64,000 nucleotides of DNA from Cupriavidus plantarum (GTDB lineage: Bacteria > Pseudomonadota > Gammaproteobacteria > Burkholderiales > Burkholderiaceae): positions 1-64,000 of the forward strand of contig NZ_CAJPUX010000014.1 of NCBI RefSeq assembly GCF_905397285.1, given 5' to 3'. The notes below the pieces were generated by a model. That model ran no database searches, was not told the origin of the DNA, and was given only the letters and a program-made list of their open reading frames with translations. The position numbers and the translations under genes are program-made. Each line of letters starts with the position of its first letter. Position 1 is the stretch's first letter. Below are positions 42,684-55,797 of this stretch, piece by piece.

Positions 42684-42831
42684 TGCTCCACCCACATTCA
42701 TTGTGCGGCGCGTCACGCTCGTGTACGCCGCAGCGGTACCGCTGTCCCGACATCCGCCATGCAGAGCGATGCCGACAGCCGAGCCCTACGGTCCCCCTGC
42801 TGATAGCGCGGCCTTCACCGGATTACTGCCC

Positions 42832-47613
<4,782 letters not shown>

Positions 47614-47635
47614 CCGGCGCCACACCACAACGAAC

Positions 47636-47664
47636 GCGCCGCGCGGGTTGACGCTCCGCGGCGC
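47636..47664 (+). promoter_or_regulatory. Hairpin 1 in the gltB-gltD gap
   Basis: GCGCCGCG (47636-47643) pairs perfectly with CGCGGCGC (47657-47664) around 13 bases. No T tract follows. It may stabilise the gltB end or set the gltB:gltD ratio. Confidence 0.5.
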
Positions 47665-47682
47665 ATACAAGATGACCTCACA

Positions 47683-47710
47683 GCGAGGCCGGTCCGCTAA
47701 CTGGCCTCGC
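47683..47710 (+). promoter_or_regulatory. Hairpin 2 in the gltB-gltD gap
   Basis: GCGAGGCC (47683-47690) pairs perfectly with GGCCTCGC (47703-47710) around 12 bases, ending 22 bases before the gltD start. With hairpin 1 it fills most of the 119-base gap. Confidence 0.5.
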
Positions 47711-47732
47711 GCAGCATGACCAAGGACGCAAC

Positions 47733-49196
47733 ATGGGTAAGGCGACTGGCTTTCTCGAATTTCCGCGCCAGAACGAAGGCTACGAGACCGTAGTCAAGCG
47801 CGTGAAGCACTACAAGGAATTCGTGTTCGCGCTGTCCGACAGCGAAGCGAAGATCCAGGGTGCGCGCTGCATGGACTGCGGCATTCCGTTCTGCAACAAC
47901 GGCTGCCCGGTCAACAACATCATTCCCGACTTCAACGACCTCGTGTATCGCCAGGACTGGAAGTCGGCGATCGAGGTGCTGCACCAGACGAACAACTTTC
48001 CCGAGTTCACGGGCCGCATCTGCCCGGCACCGTGCGAGGCGGCCTGCACGCTCGGTATCAACGAGCTGCCGGTGGGCATCAAGTCGATCGAGCACGCGAT
48101 CATCGACAAGGCCTGGGAAGAAGGCTGGGTGGCGCCGCAGGTGCCGAAGCACAAGACCGGCAAGACCGTCGCCGTGGTGGGCTCGGGCCCCGCGGGCCTG
48201 GCCGCCGCGCAGCAGCTGGCACGCGCCGGCCATGACGTGACCGTGTTCGAGAAGAACGACCGCATCGGCGGCCTGCTGCGCTACGGCATTCCCGACTTCA
48301 AGATGGAGAAGACGCTGATCGACCGCCGCATCGAACAGATGCAGGCCGAGGGCGTGACGTTCCGCGCGGGCGTGATGGTGACCGAGGGCGATCTGCCCGC
48401 TGGCATCAAGAACTACGCACGCGAGACGATCAGCGCGCAGGCGCTGATGGACCAGTTCGACGCCGTCGTGCTGGCCGGTGGCTCGGAAGTGCCGCGCGAT
48501 CTGCCGGTACCGGGCCGCGAACTGCAAGGCGTGCACTACGCGCTGGAATTCCTGATTCCGCAAAACAAGGAAGTCGCGGGCGACGCGCTCAACGACATCC
48601 GCGCCGACGGCAAGCACGTGATCGTGATCGGTGGCGGCGATACGGGTTCCGACTGCGTGGGCACGTCGAACCGTCATGGCGCCACGTCGGTGACGCAGTT
48701 CGAGCTGCTGCCGCAGCCGCCGGAAGAAGAGAACAAGCCGCTGGTGTGGCCGTACTGGCCGATCAAGCTGCGTACGTCGTCCTCCCATGACGAAGGCTGC
48801 TCGCGCGACTGGTCCGTGGCGACGAAGGAGTTCATCGGCGAGAACGGCAAGATCAAGGCACTGAAGGCCTGCCGCGTCGAATGGAAGGATGGCCGCATGC
48901 AGGAAGTGCCCGACAGCGAATTCGTGCTGCCGGCCGATCTCGTGCTGCTGGCGATGGGCTTCACGAACCCCGTGGGTTCGGTGCTCGAAGCGTTCGGCGT
49001 CGATACCGATGCGCGCAAGAACGCCAAGGCCTCGACCGAAGGCGATCGCGCGTACTACACCAACGTGCCGAAGGTGTTCGCGGCCGGAGACGTGCGTCGT
49101 GGCCAGTCGCTCGTGGTGTGGGCCATCCGCGAAGGCCGTCAGGCCGCGCGCTCGGTCGACGCCTTCCTGATGGGCCATAGCGAACTGCCGCGATAA
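47733..49196 (+). CDS. gltD: Glutamate synthase [NADPH] small chain
   Basis: GltD takes electrons from NADPH through FAD and two 4Fe-4S clusters to GltB. The 487-residue protein has the N-terminal cysteine clusters CMDCGIPFCNNGCPVNN and CPAPCEAACTLG, the FAD-binding GSGPAGLAAAQQLARAGHDV and the NADPH-binding VIGGGDTGSDCVGTSNRHG, ending with FAAGDVRRGQSLVVWAIREGRQAARSVD. It is 119 bases after gltB with two hairpins between. Confidence 0.97.
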   Translation: MGKATGFLEFPRQNEGYETVVKRVKHYKEFVFALSDSEAKIQGARCMDCGIPFCNNGCPVNNIIPDFNDLVYRQDWKSAIEVLHQTNNFPEFTGRICPAPCEAACTLGINELPVGIKSIEHAIIDKAWEEGWVAPQVPKHKTGKTVAVVGSGPAGLAAAQQLARAGHDVTVFEKNDRIGGLLRYGIPDFKMEKTLIDRRIEQMQAEGVTFRAGVMVTEGDLPAGIKNYARETISAQALMDQFDAVVLAGGSEVPRDLPVPGRELQGVHYALEFLIPQNKEVAGDALNDIRADGKHVIVIGGGDTGSDCVGTSNRHGATSVTQFELLPQPPEEENKPLVWPYWPIKLRTSSSHDEGCSRDWSVATKEFIGENGKIKALKACRVEWKDGRMQEVPDSEFVLPADLVLLAMGFTNPVGSVLEAFGVDTDARKNAKASTEGDRAYYTNVPKVFAAGDVRRGQSLVVWAIREGRQAARSVDAFLMGHSELPR

Positions 49197-49237
49197 TCGT
49201 GCGGTAAGCGCGCGGTAACTGTCACCCCGAGGCCTCG

Positions 49238-49774
49238 TCAGGGTTTCAGCCGCTTTTCCATCAGCACAGCAGTATCCCCGTACGCGGCCAGCTTGGCCGC
49301 GTACGCGTTTTGCGCGTCGATCGGCGCGTACCCAAGCCTGCGCCACCACGGCGCCGCCGATTGCACGGCGATCAGGCGCGACGTTTCCCATCCCTGCTCC
49401 AACGCCGACGCGTGCGCCGCTTCGTAGAGCCGTATGGCGATCCCCATGCCACGGCCTGCGGGGGCGACCGCCATGTCGTGGACGAACCAGACCAGAGGGG
49501 CGTGTTCGGGCCAGTCGCGTTGCAGCTGACCGTTCCATGGCGGCAGGGACGCCGCCGTCCATGGGTGCGTGAGGAGGTAGCCGAGAAACCGGGCGCCATC
49601 GTGGTCGTGGTTTTCCGCTTCCAGGGCGATCCAACAGGTCTGCGGGGAGAGGGCGATGCGGCTGGCCAGCGCGGCCTCGGATTCGATCAGGCCGTCGCCA
49701 TAGCATTGCGCCTGCACGGCGGCCACACCGGCGAGGTCGGCGCGCGTCATGCGCCGGATTACGAGTTCGGACAT
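49238..49774 (-). CDS. GNAT-family N-acetyltransferase
   Basis: GNAT proteins acetylate amines with acetyl-CoA; the substrate here is unknown. The 178-residue protein begins MSELVIRRMTRADLAGVAAVQ, has the central strand LVWFVHDMAVAPAGRGMGIAIRLYEAA with the acetyl-CoA pyrophosphate-binding RGMGIA loop (Q/RxxGxG/A), and the late ASALEQGWETSRLIAVQSAAPWWRRLGYAP segment. ATG 49774 is chosen; the frame extends upstream through a 12-bp repeat tract but without family similarity. It converges with gltD and lies apart from any operon. Confidence 0.88.
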   Translation of the reverse strand: MSELVIRRMTRADLAGVAAVQAQCYGDGLIESEAALASRIALSPQTCWIALEAENHDHDGARFLGYLLTHPWTAASLPPWNGQLQRDWPEHAPLVWFVHDMAVAPAGRGMGIAIRLYEAAHASALEQGWETSRLIAVQSAAPWWRRLGYAPIDAQNAYAAKLAAYGDTAVLMEKRLKP

Positions 49775-49806
49775 GCGTGGATTATAGGGAGCTTGCCCGC
49801 ATCGGT

Positions 49807-49866
49807 CCGCCACATAGGCCGCCCCATAGGCCGCCCCATCGGTCGCCCCATCGGCCGCCCGCAGGG
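49807..49866. repeat. Degenerate 12-bp tandem repeat upstream of the GNAT gene
   Basis: Five units of consensus CCGCCCCATMGG run from 49807 to 49866: CCGCCACATAGG, CCGCCCCATAGG, CCGCCCCATCGG, TCGCCCCATCGG and the diverged CCGCCCGCAGGG. The period is a multiple of three, so on the - strand it stays open (GAAYGAAY-type peptide) and could be an alternative N-terminal extension of the acetyltransferase. Confidence 0.88.
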
Positions 49867-50003
49867 CCATTGGGGTCCACCCGGCTATGGTTTACGTGCT
49901 CTGTGCCCAACCGCACCGAGTTCGTACAATTTTCTCGTACGACTCCTGGCGATCCTTTCAGCCGTCGAGATGCCGTGGCTCAGCCGCGGCGCGGAGGAAA
50001 CAG

Positions 50004-51119
50004 ATGTCCGAAGTGCGCACGCTGACGCGGCTTTGGCGAGGTCTGGCGAACTTGCAGGCGAGCGGTGGAAGGCTTGCGGCCCCATTCGCGGCCATATTCG
50101 CGGCCGTATTTGCGGCCATACTCGCCGCCACGGCGCTTGTCACCGGCCTGCCGGCACCTGCCCGCGCGCAGTCGTCGGACGCCGCTGCGTCCCGTCCCAT
50201 GTCGTATCCGGCACGGCCGATGCGACTCATCGTGCCGTTTCCCGCGGGCGGCGTGGCGGACGCGGTCGCGCGCATGCTCGCCGAGCGCCTCTCCGCGCGC
50301 CTTGGCGTGGCCGTCGAGGTGGACAATCGGCCAGGCGCGTCGGGCACGACGGCGGGCGATGTGGTGGCCAAGGCCAGTTCCGATGGCCATACGCTGCTGT
50401 TCCATCAGGCAAACATGCTGATCCAGCCCGGACTCGAACCCGTTCCCTATGACGTGGTGCGCGACTTTACGCCGGTCGGCCGCGTGGCGACGATGCCGCT
50501 GTTTCTGGTCATCGACGGCCGGCTGCCAATGCAGACCCCGCAGCAGTGGAGCACCGCCGTGCGCGCCAACCCGTCGGCATATAGCTATGGCTACGGCCAG
50601 CCGGGCAGTCCTTCGCAACTCTATGCCGAGTATGCGGTGCGCGGGCTAGCCAACGGAGTGCCGCTGATCGCCGCCAAGGGAGAGACGGCTGTGGTGCAGG
50701 AGATCCTCGCCGGCCGCATCAGTGCCTGCTTCTGCTCGTTCGCCGCCGTGCAGACGCATCTGCGCAATAGTGGCGGGCAGAGCGGGGCGGGAGGGCTGAA
50801 GCTGCTCGCCGTGACGGGAATGACGCGGTCGCCGCTGGCGCCGCAGGTGCCGACGCTGCAGGAGTCGGGGATCGACGGCTATGCCTCCGCGCCCTGGTAC
50901 GGCGTGATGGCGCCGGCGAAGACGCCGCGCGCGATCGTCGCGCGTCTGGCCTCGGAACTGGACGGCGTGACCGGGGAGCGCGAAGTCCGCGCGAGGCTCA
51001 TGGCGGCCGGCCTGACTCCCGTGCGGGACTCGCCGGAAGCGTTTGCCACGGCTATTCGATCGGAATCCATCCAGTGGCAGGTGATCCTGCGGCAGGCGTC
51101 AAATGGCGGTGAACCGTAA
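50004..51119 (+). CDS. Tripartite tricarboxylate transporter (Bug/TctC family) solute-binding protein
   Basis: Bug proteins are periplasmic binding proteins, greatly expanded in Burkholderiales, most with unknown ligands. The 371-residue precursor has a long N-terminal region and hydrophobic signal core ending PAPARAQ near residue 55, then the family start YPARPMRLIVPFPAGGVADAVARMLAERLS, VDNRPGASGTTAGDVVAKA and LPTLQESGIDGY-like PTLQESGIDGYASAPWYGV. ATG 50004 has GGAGGAAA upstream. No TctA/TctB membrane genes are adjacent, as is usual for orphan Bug proteins. The signal core is encoded by a 12-bp repeat. Confidence 0.92.
   Translation: MSEVRTLTRLWRGLANLQASGGRLAAPFAAIFAAVFAAILAATALVTGLPAPARAQSSDAAASRPMSYPARPMRLIVPFPAGGVADAVARMLAERLSARLGVAVEVDNRPGASGTTAGDVVAKASSDGHTLLFHQANMLIQPGLEPVPYDVVRDFTPVGRVATMPLFLVIDGRLPMQTPQQWSTAVRANPSAYSYGYGQPGSPSQLYAEYAVRGLANGVPLIAAKGETAVVQEILAGRISACFCSFAAVQTHLRNSGGQSGAGGLKLLAVTGMTRSPLAPQVPTLQESGIDGYASAPWYGVMAPAKTPRAIVARLASELDGVTGEREVRARLMAAGLTPVRDSPEAFATAIRSESIQWQVILRQASNGGEP
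50085..50132 (+). repeat. 12-bp tandem repeat encoding the signal-peptide core of the Bug protein
   Basis: Units TTCGCGGCCATA (50085-50096), TTCGCGGCCGTA (50097-50108), TTTGCGGCCATA (50109-50120) and the diverged CTCGCCGCCACG (50121-50132) encode FAAI-FAAV-FAAI-LAAT. Copy-number change would lengthen or shorten the hydrophobic core in steps of four residues without a frameshift. Confidence 0.9.
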
Positions 51120-51218
51120 AAGTAGGCGCAATATGCGGCAAGTTCGCCCACCCAGCGCGCAATTCCTTCAAATGTAACGGCAGTCACACGCGATCCGGCA
51201 CGTGTAGGTGGTAGCCCT

Positions 51219-51224
51219 TATAAT
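51219..51224 (+). promoter_or_regulatory. -10 box upstream of mlaF
   Basis: A perfect TATAAT at 51219-51224 lies 26 bases before the GTG start of mlaF. The -35 region (near 51196) is weak. It predicts a short leader for the mla transcript. Confidence 0.5.
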
Positions 51225-51250
51225 AGCCGCCTGTCCAATCCGGTGACAAA

Positions 51251-52129
51251 GTGACCGCTACCACTCCCGACCTTTCCGTCGCCCCTACGCCCGCTACGGC
51301 TCCCCATGGCCGATCGCGGGGCGAAGATATCGTCGTGCTCGACGATGTCGACTTCGCCTATGCGGATGGCGACAAGCCGATCCTTTCGGGCCTGACCATG
51401 CGCTTCCCGCGCGGCAAGGTGGTTGCCGTGATGGGCGGCTCCGGCTGCGGCAAGACCACGGTGCTACGCCTGATCGGCGGACAAGTGCGTCCGCGGCGCG
51501 GGCAAGTGACGTTTGCCGGCAAGGATATCGACGCGCTCGACCAGCGCGGCCTGTACGCCGTGAGGCGGCAGATGGGCATGCTGTTCCAGTTTGGCGCCCT
51601 GTTCACTGATCTGTCGGTATTCGACAACGTCGCGTTTCCGCTGCGAGAGCACACCGATCTTCCGGATTCGATGATCCGCGACCTCGTGCTGATGAAGCTC
51701 AACGCCGTCGGCCTGCGCGGCGCGCGCGACCTGATGCCCGCGCAGATCTCGGGCGGCATGGCGCGACGTGTGGCGCTGGCGCGGGCCATCGCGCTCGATC
51801 CGTCGCTGCTGATGTACGACGAACCGTTCGCGGGGCTGGACCCGATCTCGCTCGGCCTGACGGCGCGGCTGATCCGCAGCCTCAACGATGCACTCGGCGC
51901 GACGACGATCATCGTGTCGCACGACGTGCAGGAAACCTTCCAGATCGCGGATTACGTGTACTTCATCGCCAATGGCCGTATCGCCGCCGAGGGCGAGCCC
52001 GATGCGCTGCGCGCCTCGACCGATCCGTTCGTGCATCAGTTCGTGCACGCCGAAGCCGACGGTCCGGTGCCATTCCACTATGGCGGCCCGTCGCTCGCCG
52101 ACGACTTTCTTGCCGGAGGTCGCCGATGA
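51251..52129 (+). CDS. mlaF: Mla phospholipid transport ATP-binding protein MlaF (GTG start)
   Basis: MlaF is the ABC ATPase of the MlaFEDB inner-membrane complex that moves phospholipids between membranes to keep outer-membrane asymmetry. The 292-residue protein has Walker A GGSGCGKTTVLR, Q-loop MLFQFGALFTDL, signature ISGGMARRVALARA and Walker B LLMYDEPFAGLDP. The start is GTG 51251 and a variable 25-residue lead precedes the domain. The stop overlaps mlaE by four bases. Confidence 0.95.
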   Translation: MTATTPDLSVAPTPATAPHGRSRGEDIVVLDDVDFAYADGDKPILSGLTMRFPRGKVVAVMGGSGCGKTTVLRLIGGQVRPRRGQVTFAGKDIDALDQRGLYAVRRQMGMLFQFGALFTDLSVFDNVAFPLREHTDLPDSMIRDLVLMKLNAVGLRGARDLMPAQISGGMARRVALARAIALDPSLLMYDEPFAGLDPISLGLTARLIRSLNDALGATTIIVSHDVQETFQIADYVYFIANGRIAAEGEPDALRASTDPFVHQFVHAEADGPVPFHYGGPSLADDFLAGGRR

Positions 52130-52911
52130 ACGCCGTCGTGTCGTTTTTCAGCGCGATCGGCGCGTTTGTGCGCCTGGGCATTTCCGGCATCGGCAACGGC
52201 GCGCGCATGTTTGTGTCGATGCTCGCGCTGTCGCCCGCGCTGCTGCGCCGCCCGCGGCTCGTGACCGATCAGGTCTTCTTCGTCGGCAACCTTTCGCTGG
52301 TGATCATCGCCGTATCCGGCCTGTTCGTCGGTTTTGTGCTCGGATTGCAGGGCTACTACACGCTGAATCGCTACGGCTCCGAGCAGGCGCTCGGCCTGCT
52401 CGTGGCGCTGTCGCTTGTGCGTGAGCTTGGACCGGTGGTGTCCGCGCTGCTGTTCGCGGGCCGCGCGGGGACGTCGCTGACCGCCGAGATCGGTCTGATG
52501 AAGGCGGGCGAGCAGCTGACCGCGATGGAGATGATGGCCGTCAATCCGCTGCAACGCGTGATCGCGCCGCGCTTCTGGGCGGGTGTCATCGCCATGCCGA
52601 TTCTCGCGGCGATTTTCAGCGCGGTGGGCATCCTCGGCGGTTACCTCGTCGGTGTGCAGCTGATCGGCGTGGACTCGGGCGCGTTCTGGTCGCAGATGCA
52701 GGGTGGCGTCGATGTGCGCGCCGACGTGCTGAACGGCGTCATCAAGAGCTTCATTTTTGGCGTGGCCGTGACGTTTATTGCTCTGTATCAGGGCTTCGAG
52801 GCGCGGCCGACGCCGGAGGGCGTGTCGCGCGCCACCACGCGTACCGTGGTGCTCGCCTCGCTGGCCGTGCTCGGGCTGGACTTCCTGCTGACCGCGCTGA
52901 TGTTCAGCTGA
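52126..52911 (+). CDS. mlaE: Mla phospholipid transport permease MlaE
   Basis: MlaE is the transmembrane permease partnering MlaF. The 261-residue protein has about five membrane segments and the conserved MlaE core LVRELGPVVSALLFAGRAGTSLTAEIGLMKAGEQLTAMEMM followed by PRFWAGVIAMPILAAIFSAVGILGGYLVG. It starts within the mlaF stop (ATGA). Confidence 0.96.
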   Translation: MNAVVSFFSAIGAFVRLGISGIGNGARMFVSMLALSPALLRRPRLVTDQVFFVGNLSLVIIAVSGLFVGFVLGLQGYYTLNRYGSEQALGLLVALSLVRELGPVVSALLFAGRAGTSLTAEIGLMKAGEQLTAMEMMAVNPLQRVIAPRFWAGVIAMPILAAIFSAVGILGGYLVGVQLIGVDSGAFWSQMQGGVDVRADVLNGVIKSFIFGVAVTFIALYQGFEARPTPEGVSRATTRTVVLASLAVLGLDFLLTALMFS

Positions 52912-52956
52912 GCCAGCACCTACAGAACAGAAGAACAGAATGGAAAAGACGATCGC

Positions 52957-53523
52957 ATGAAGAAAAATTCCCTCGATTTCTGGGTCGGGCTGCTGGTGGT
53001 GGCGGGGTTTGCCGCGCTGCTGTTCCTTGCGCTCAAGGCCGGCAACCTGAGCTCGTTCTCGTTCGAGCAGACCTACCGTGTGCGGGCCGACTTCGACAAC
53101 ATCGGCGGCCTGAAGGCGCGCGCCCCGGTCAAGAGCGCGGGCGTGGTGGTGGGCCGTGTCGCGGAGATCCGCTTCGACGACCAGAGCTATCTGGCGACGG
53201 TGGAGCTCAACATCGACAAGCGCTACCAGTTCCCCAAGGACTCATCCGCCAAGATCCTGACGTCGGGTCTGCTGGGCGAGCAGTACATCGGCCTCGAAGC
53301 CGGCGGCGACGCGAAGATGCTCGCCGATAACAGCAAGATCACAATGACCCAGTCCGCGGTAGTGCTCGAGAACCTGATTGGCCAGTTCCTGTACAACAAG
53401 GCGGCGGACTCGGGCGCCGGCGGTGGCAACACCGGCGGCAGCGCGTCGGGTGGCGCTTCGGCAGGCGCGTCGGCGGGTGCGGCGCTGCCGGCCGCGCCGG
53501 GTACGGCAGGGGGTGCGAAATGA
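52957..53523 (+). CDS. mlaD: Mla substrate-binding protein MlaD (MCE domain)
   Basis: MlaD is a membrane-anchored hexameric MCE protein forming the periplasmic lipid channel. The 188-residue protein has one N-terminal membrane helix (FWVGLLVVAGFAALLFLAL), the MCE domain with YRVRADFDNIGGLKARAPVKSAGVVVGRV and GLLGEQYIGLEAGG, then an unusual C-terminal tail of about 40 residues rich in Gly, Ala and Ser. The stop overlaps mlaA by four bases. Confidence 0.95.
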   Translation: MKKNSLDFWVGLLVVAGFAALLFLALKAGNLSSFSFEQTYRVRADFDNIGGLKARAPVKSAGVVVGRVAEIRFDDQSYLATVELNIDKRYQFPKDSSAKILTSGLLGEQYIGLEAGGDAKMLADNSKITMTQSAVVLENLIGQFLYNKAADSGAGGGNTGGSASGGASAGASAGAALPAAPGTAGGAK

Positions 53524-54335
53524 AGCGCGCCCGCTCCCGAAAACTGATCGCGACGGCATCGATTGCCGCCGCTGCTTTCCTGTCGGGCTGTGCGACTGGC
53601 CCCGACGCCAACCCGAAAGACCCGTTCGAGCCGTTCAACCGCGGCGTGACGCGGGTCAACGACGAGATCGACAAGTACGCGCTGAAGCCCGTGGCGCAGA
53701 CCTATGCGGACTACGTGCCGTCGCCCATCCGCACGGCGGTCGGCAACGTGTTCTCGAACGTCAGCGACGTCTACTCGGCGGTGAACAACCTGCTGCAGGG
53801 CAAGCCGTCGCGTGCGGCGGAAGACACGATGCGCGTGGCCATCAATACCATTCTCGGTATCGGCGGCCTGATCGACATCGCCACGCCGGGCGGCCTGCCC
53901 AAGTACAAGGAAGACTTCGGCCAGACGCTGGGCGTGTGGGGCGTGCCGTCGGGCCCGTACCTCGTGCTGCCGCTGTTCGGGCCGAGCACGGTGCGCGACA
54001 CGGGCGGCATGGTGGTGGACCGGCTGATGGACCCGACCTCGTATATCTATCCCGTGTGGGCCCGTTATGCGGTGTCGGGCGTGCGCGTGGTCGATGGCCG
54101 CTCGCAGTTGCTGGCCGCGACGAGCCTGATCGACGCCGCCGCGCTCGACCGTTACGCCTTCCTGCGGGACTCGTACCTGCAGCGCCGCGAGTACCTGATC
54201 TATGACGGTAACCCGCCCGGCGGCGATGACGAGGAACCCGGCAGCTCCTCGGAGCAGGGCGATCAGCAGGCACTGCCGGCGTCGCCGGCGCAGCGTCTCG
54301 TGCCCGGCAGCCCCGCTTTCCGTTTCGGTCGCTAA
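53520..54335 (+). CDS. mlaA: Outer-membrane phospholipid-retrieval lipoprotein MlaA (VacJ)
   Basis: MlaA removes misplaced phospholipids from the outer leaflet and hands them to MlaC. The 271-residue precursor has lipobox LSGC (Cys24), the DPFEPFNRGVTRVNDEIDKYALKPVAQTY signature and the conserved LPLFGPSTVRDTGGMVVDRLMDP region. A Glu/Gln/Ser-rich tail follows about residue 225. In E. coli mlaA is unlinked; here it sits between mlaD and mlaC. Confidence 0.95.
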   Translation: MKRARSRKLIATASIAAAAFLSGCATGPDANPKDPFEPFNRGVTRVNDEIDKYALKPVAQTYADYVPSPIRTAVGNVFSNVSDVYSAVNNLLQGKPSRAAEDTMRVAINTILGIGGLIDIATPGGLPKYKEDFGQTLGVWGVPSGPYLVLPLFGPSTVRDTGGMVVDRLMDPTSYIYPVWARYAVSGVRVVDGRSQLLAATSLIDAAALDRYAFLRDSYLQRREYLIYDGNPPGGDDEEPGSSSEQGDQQALPASPAQRLVPGSPAFRFGR

Positions 54336-54512
54336 GCCTCGCTGGCTCTCGATCGTCCCCCACGTGTGAAGGTGATGTGAGGGCGGAAACAAATTGTATG
54401 GAAGTGGCGTCCAAGCCCTGAGTCACGGCGCATTGCCCGGACGCCTGTGTTTCAATGCGTGCGAAGGCCGGTTGTCCCTACGACCCGCACTAGATAGAAA
54501 GGAAAAACGCTC

Positions 54513-55154
54513 ATGCTGAAGCGACTGTTGGCCCCCTTCCTCACCGTCATGGCACTGACCGGCGCTGCGTTCACCGCGCCGGCCCACGCACAGGTGTCCG
54601 CCGATGCCGCCCAGACTCCGGATGGTCTCGTCAAGGCCGTGGTGTCCGACGTGATGAACACCGTCAAGAGCGACAAGGACATGCAGTCCGGCAACATCGG
54701 CAAGATCACGCAACTCGTCGAGCAGAAGATCCTCCCGCACGCGAATTTCGAGAAGACCACGCAGATCGCGATGGGCCGTAACTGGTCGAAGGCTTCGCCG
54801 GAGCAGCAGAAGGCCATCACCGAGCAGTTCAAGACGCTGCTGATCCGTACCTACGCCGGCGCGATCGCGCAGATTCGCGACCAGGCGGTGCAATACCGTC
54901 CGTACCGCGGCAACGCCGACGACACCGACGCCACCATCCGCACGCAGGTGATCAACAAGGGCGAGCCGATCCAGATGGATTACCGCCTCGAGAAGACGCC
55001 CGAAGGCTGGAAGGTGTATGACATCAACGTGCTGGGCGCGTGGCTGACCGAGGCGTACAAGGGCAGCTTCAATACGATCGTGACGCAGCAGGGCATCGAC
55101 GGCGTCATCAAGACGCTGCAGGACCGCAACAAGCAGCTCGCGAACGCCAAGTAA
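54513..55154 (+). CDS. mlaC: Periplasmic phospholipid-binding protein MlaC
   Basis: MlaC shuttles phospholipids across the periplasm between MlaA and MlaFEDB. The 213-residue precursor has a signal peptide (LLAPFLTVMALTGAAFTAPAHAQ) and the family motifs VEQKILPHANFEKTTQIAMGRNWSKASPEQQKAITEQFKTLLIRTYA and GWKVYDINVLGAWLTEAYKGSFNTIV. It follows mlaA after a 177-base gap where no other gene is seen. AAAGGAAAA precedes its ATG. Confidence 0.95.
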   Translation: MLKRLLAPFLTVMALTGAAFTAPAHAQVSADAAQTPDGLVKAVVSDVMNTVKSDKDMQSGNIGKITQLVEQKILPHANFEKTTQIAMGRNWSKASPEQQKAITEQFKTLLIRTYAGAIAQIRDQAVQYRPYRGNADDTDATIRTQVINKGEPIQMDYRLEKTPEGWKVYDINVLGAWLTEAYKGSFNTIVTQQGIDGVIKTLQDRNKQLANAK

Positions 55155-55196
55155 GCGCGACTTCGCGTACAATCGGCTTTCATGCCCGAATGTGCG

Positions 55197-55226
55197 AAAC
55201 GCCCGTGGCCTGCCACGGGCGTTTTG
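55197..55226 (+). terminator. Intrinsic terminator between mlaC and mlaB
   Basis: AAACGCCCGTGGC (55197-55209) is perfectly complementary to GCCACGGGCGTTT (55212-55224), giving a stem of up to 13 bp with a T-rich 3' side. It divides the mla gene set. Confidence 0.85.
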
Positions 55227-55272
55227 ATTTGGGTCTGACGCTTCCACATCGCCTGACATCGCCTCACATCGC

Positions 55273-55569
55273 ATGCTTTCGCTCGGAACCTCGCTCACCA
55301 ACCAGAACGCCGCCGCCGTGCTGCGTGACGGGCTGGCGCGCGTGGCGCAGGGCGATGTCGCGGTCGATTGCGCGGGCCTGACGCATGTCGATTCGTCGGC
55401 CGTCGCCGTGCTGCTCGGCTGGCAACGCGCGGCCTCGGGCCGTGGCCAGACGCTGTCGATCGTCAACGTGCCGCCGCAGCTCGGCGAGCTGGCCGCTCTC
55501 TATGGCGTCGCGGGCCTCCTCGGCCTGCCGGCCGACGCCGCCCATCCGCAAGGCCACCACCGACATTGA
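55273..55569 (+). CDS. mlaB: STAS-domain protein MlaB
   Basis: MlaB is the small cytoplasmic STAS subunit that stabilises and activates MlaF. The 98-residue protein has the STAS pattern LRDGLARVAQGDVAVDCAGLTHVDSSAVAVLLGWQRAA, with the conserved DSSAVA motif, followed by VNVPPQLGELAALYGVAGLL. It lies downstream of a terminator, so it may be read by leakage or from its own promoter; none is obvious in the 118-base gap. Confidence 0.9.
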   Translation: MLSLGTSLTNQNAAAVLRDGLARVAQGDVAVDCAGLTHVDSSAVAVLLGWQRAASGRGQTLSIVNVPPQLGELAALYGVAGLLGLPADAAHPQGHHRH

Positions 55570-55667
55570 ACCGGCATCCCTGGTTGCGCGGCGCATCTGC
55601 ATCCGGTTGCGCGAAGCCAGGCGATGCCCCGGCGGTGGGTCCAAAGCGGGACCTACCCCGCATCCCC

Positions 55668-55673
55668 TATAAT
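55668..55673 (+). promoter_or_regulatory. -10 box upstream of the ABC-2 exporter genes
   Basis: A perfect TATAAT at 55668-55673 lies 125 bases before the ATPase gene, in the 228-base gap after mlaB. The -35 region is weak. It suggests separate transcription of the exporter pair. Confidence 0.45.
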
Positions 55674-55797
55674 TCCGGGTTATTCGCCCCCATATGCCCC
55701 TGACATCGTTCCGCCAGGTGCTGCGCGGCAGACCCGGGGGCTCCAAATCCAAGCCAGGCCGGTCCCGAAAAGCGGACCCGTCACAAGACATTCGGCC

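Noticed and set aside
42769..42831. N-terminal extension of gltB from ATG 42769
   Set aside because: Codons in this stretch (TTA, CCT, GGA) are unlike the rest of the gene and the family normally begins close to the DQTQ region; kept as an alternative start, not as the main call.
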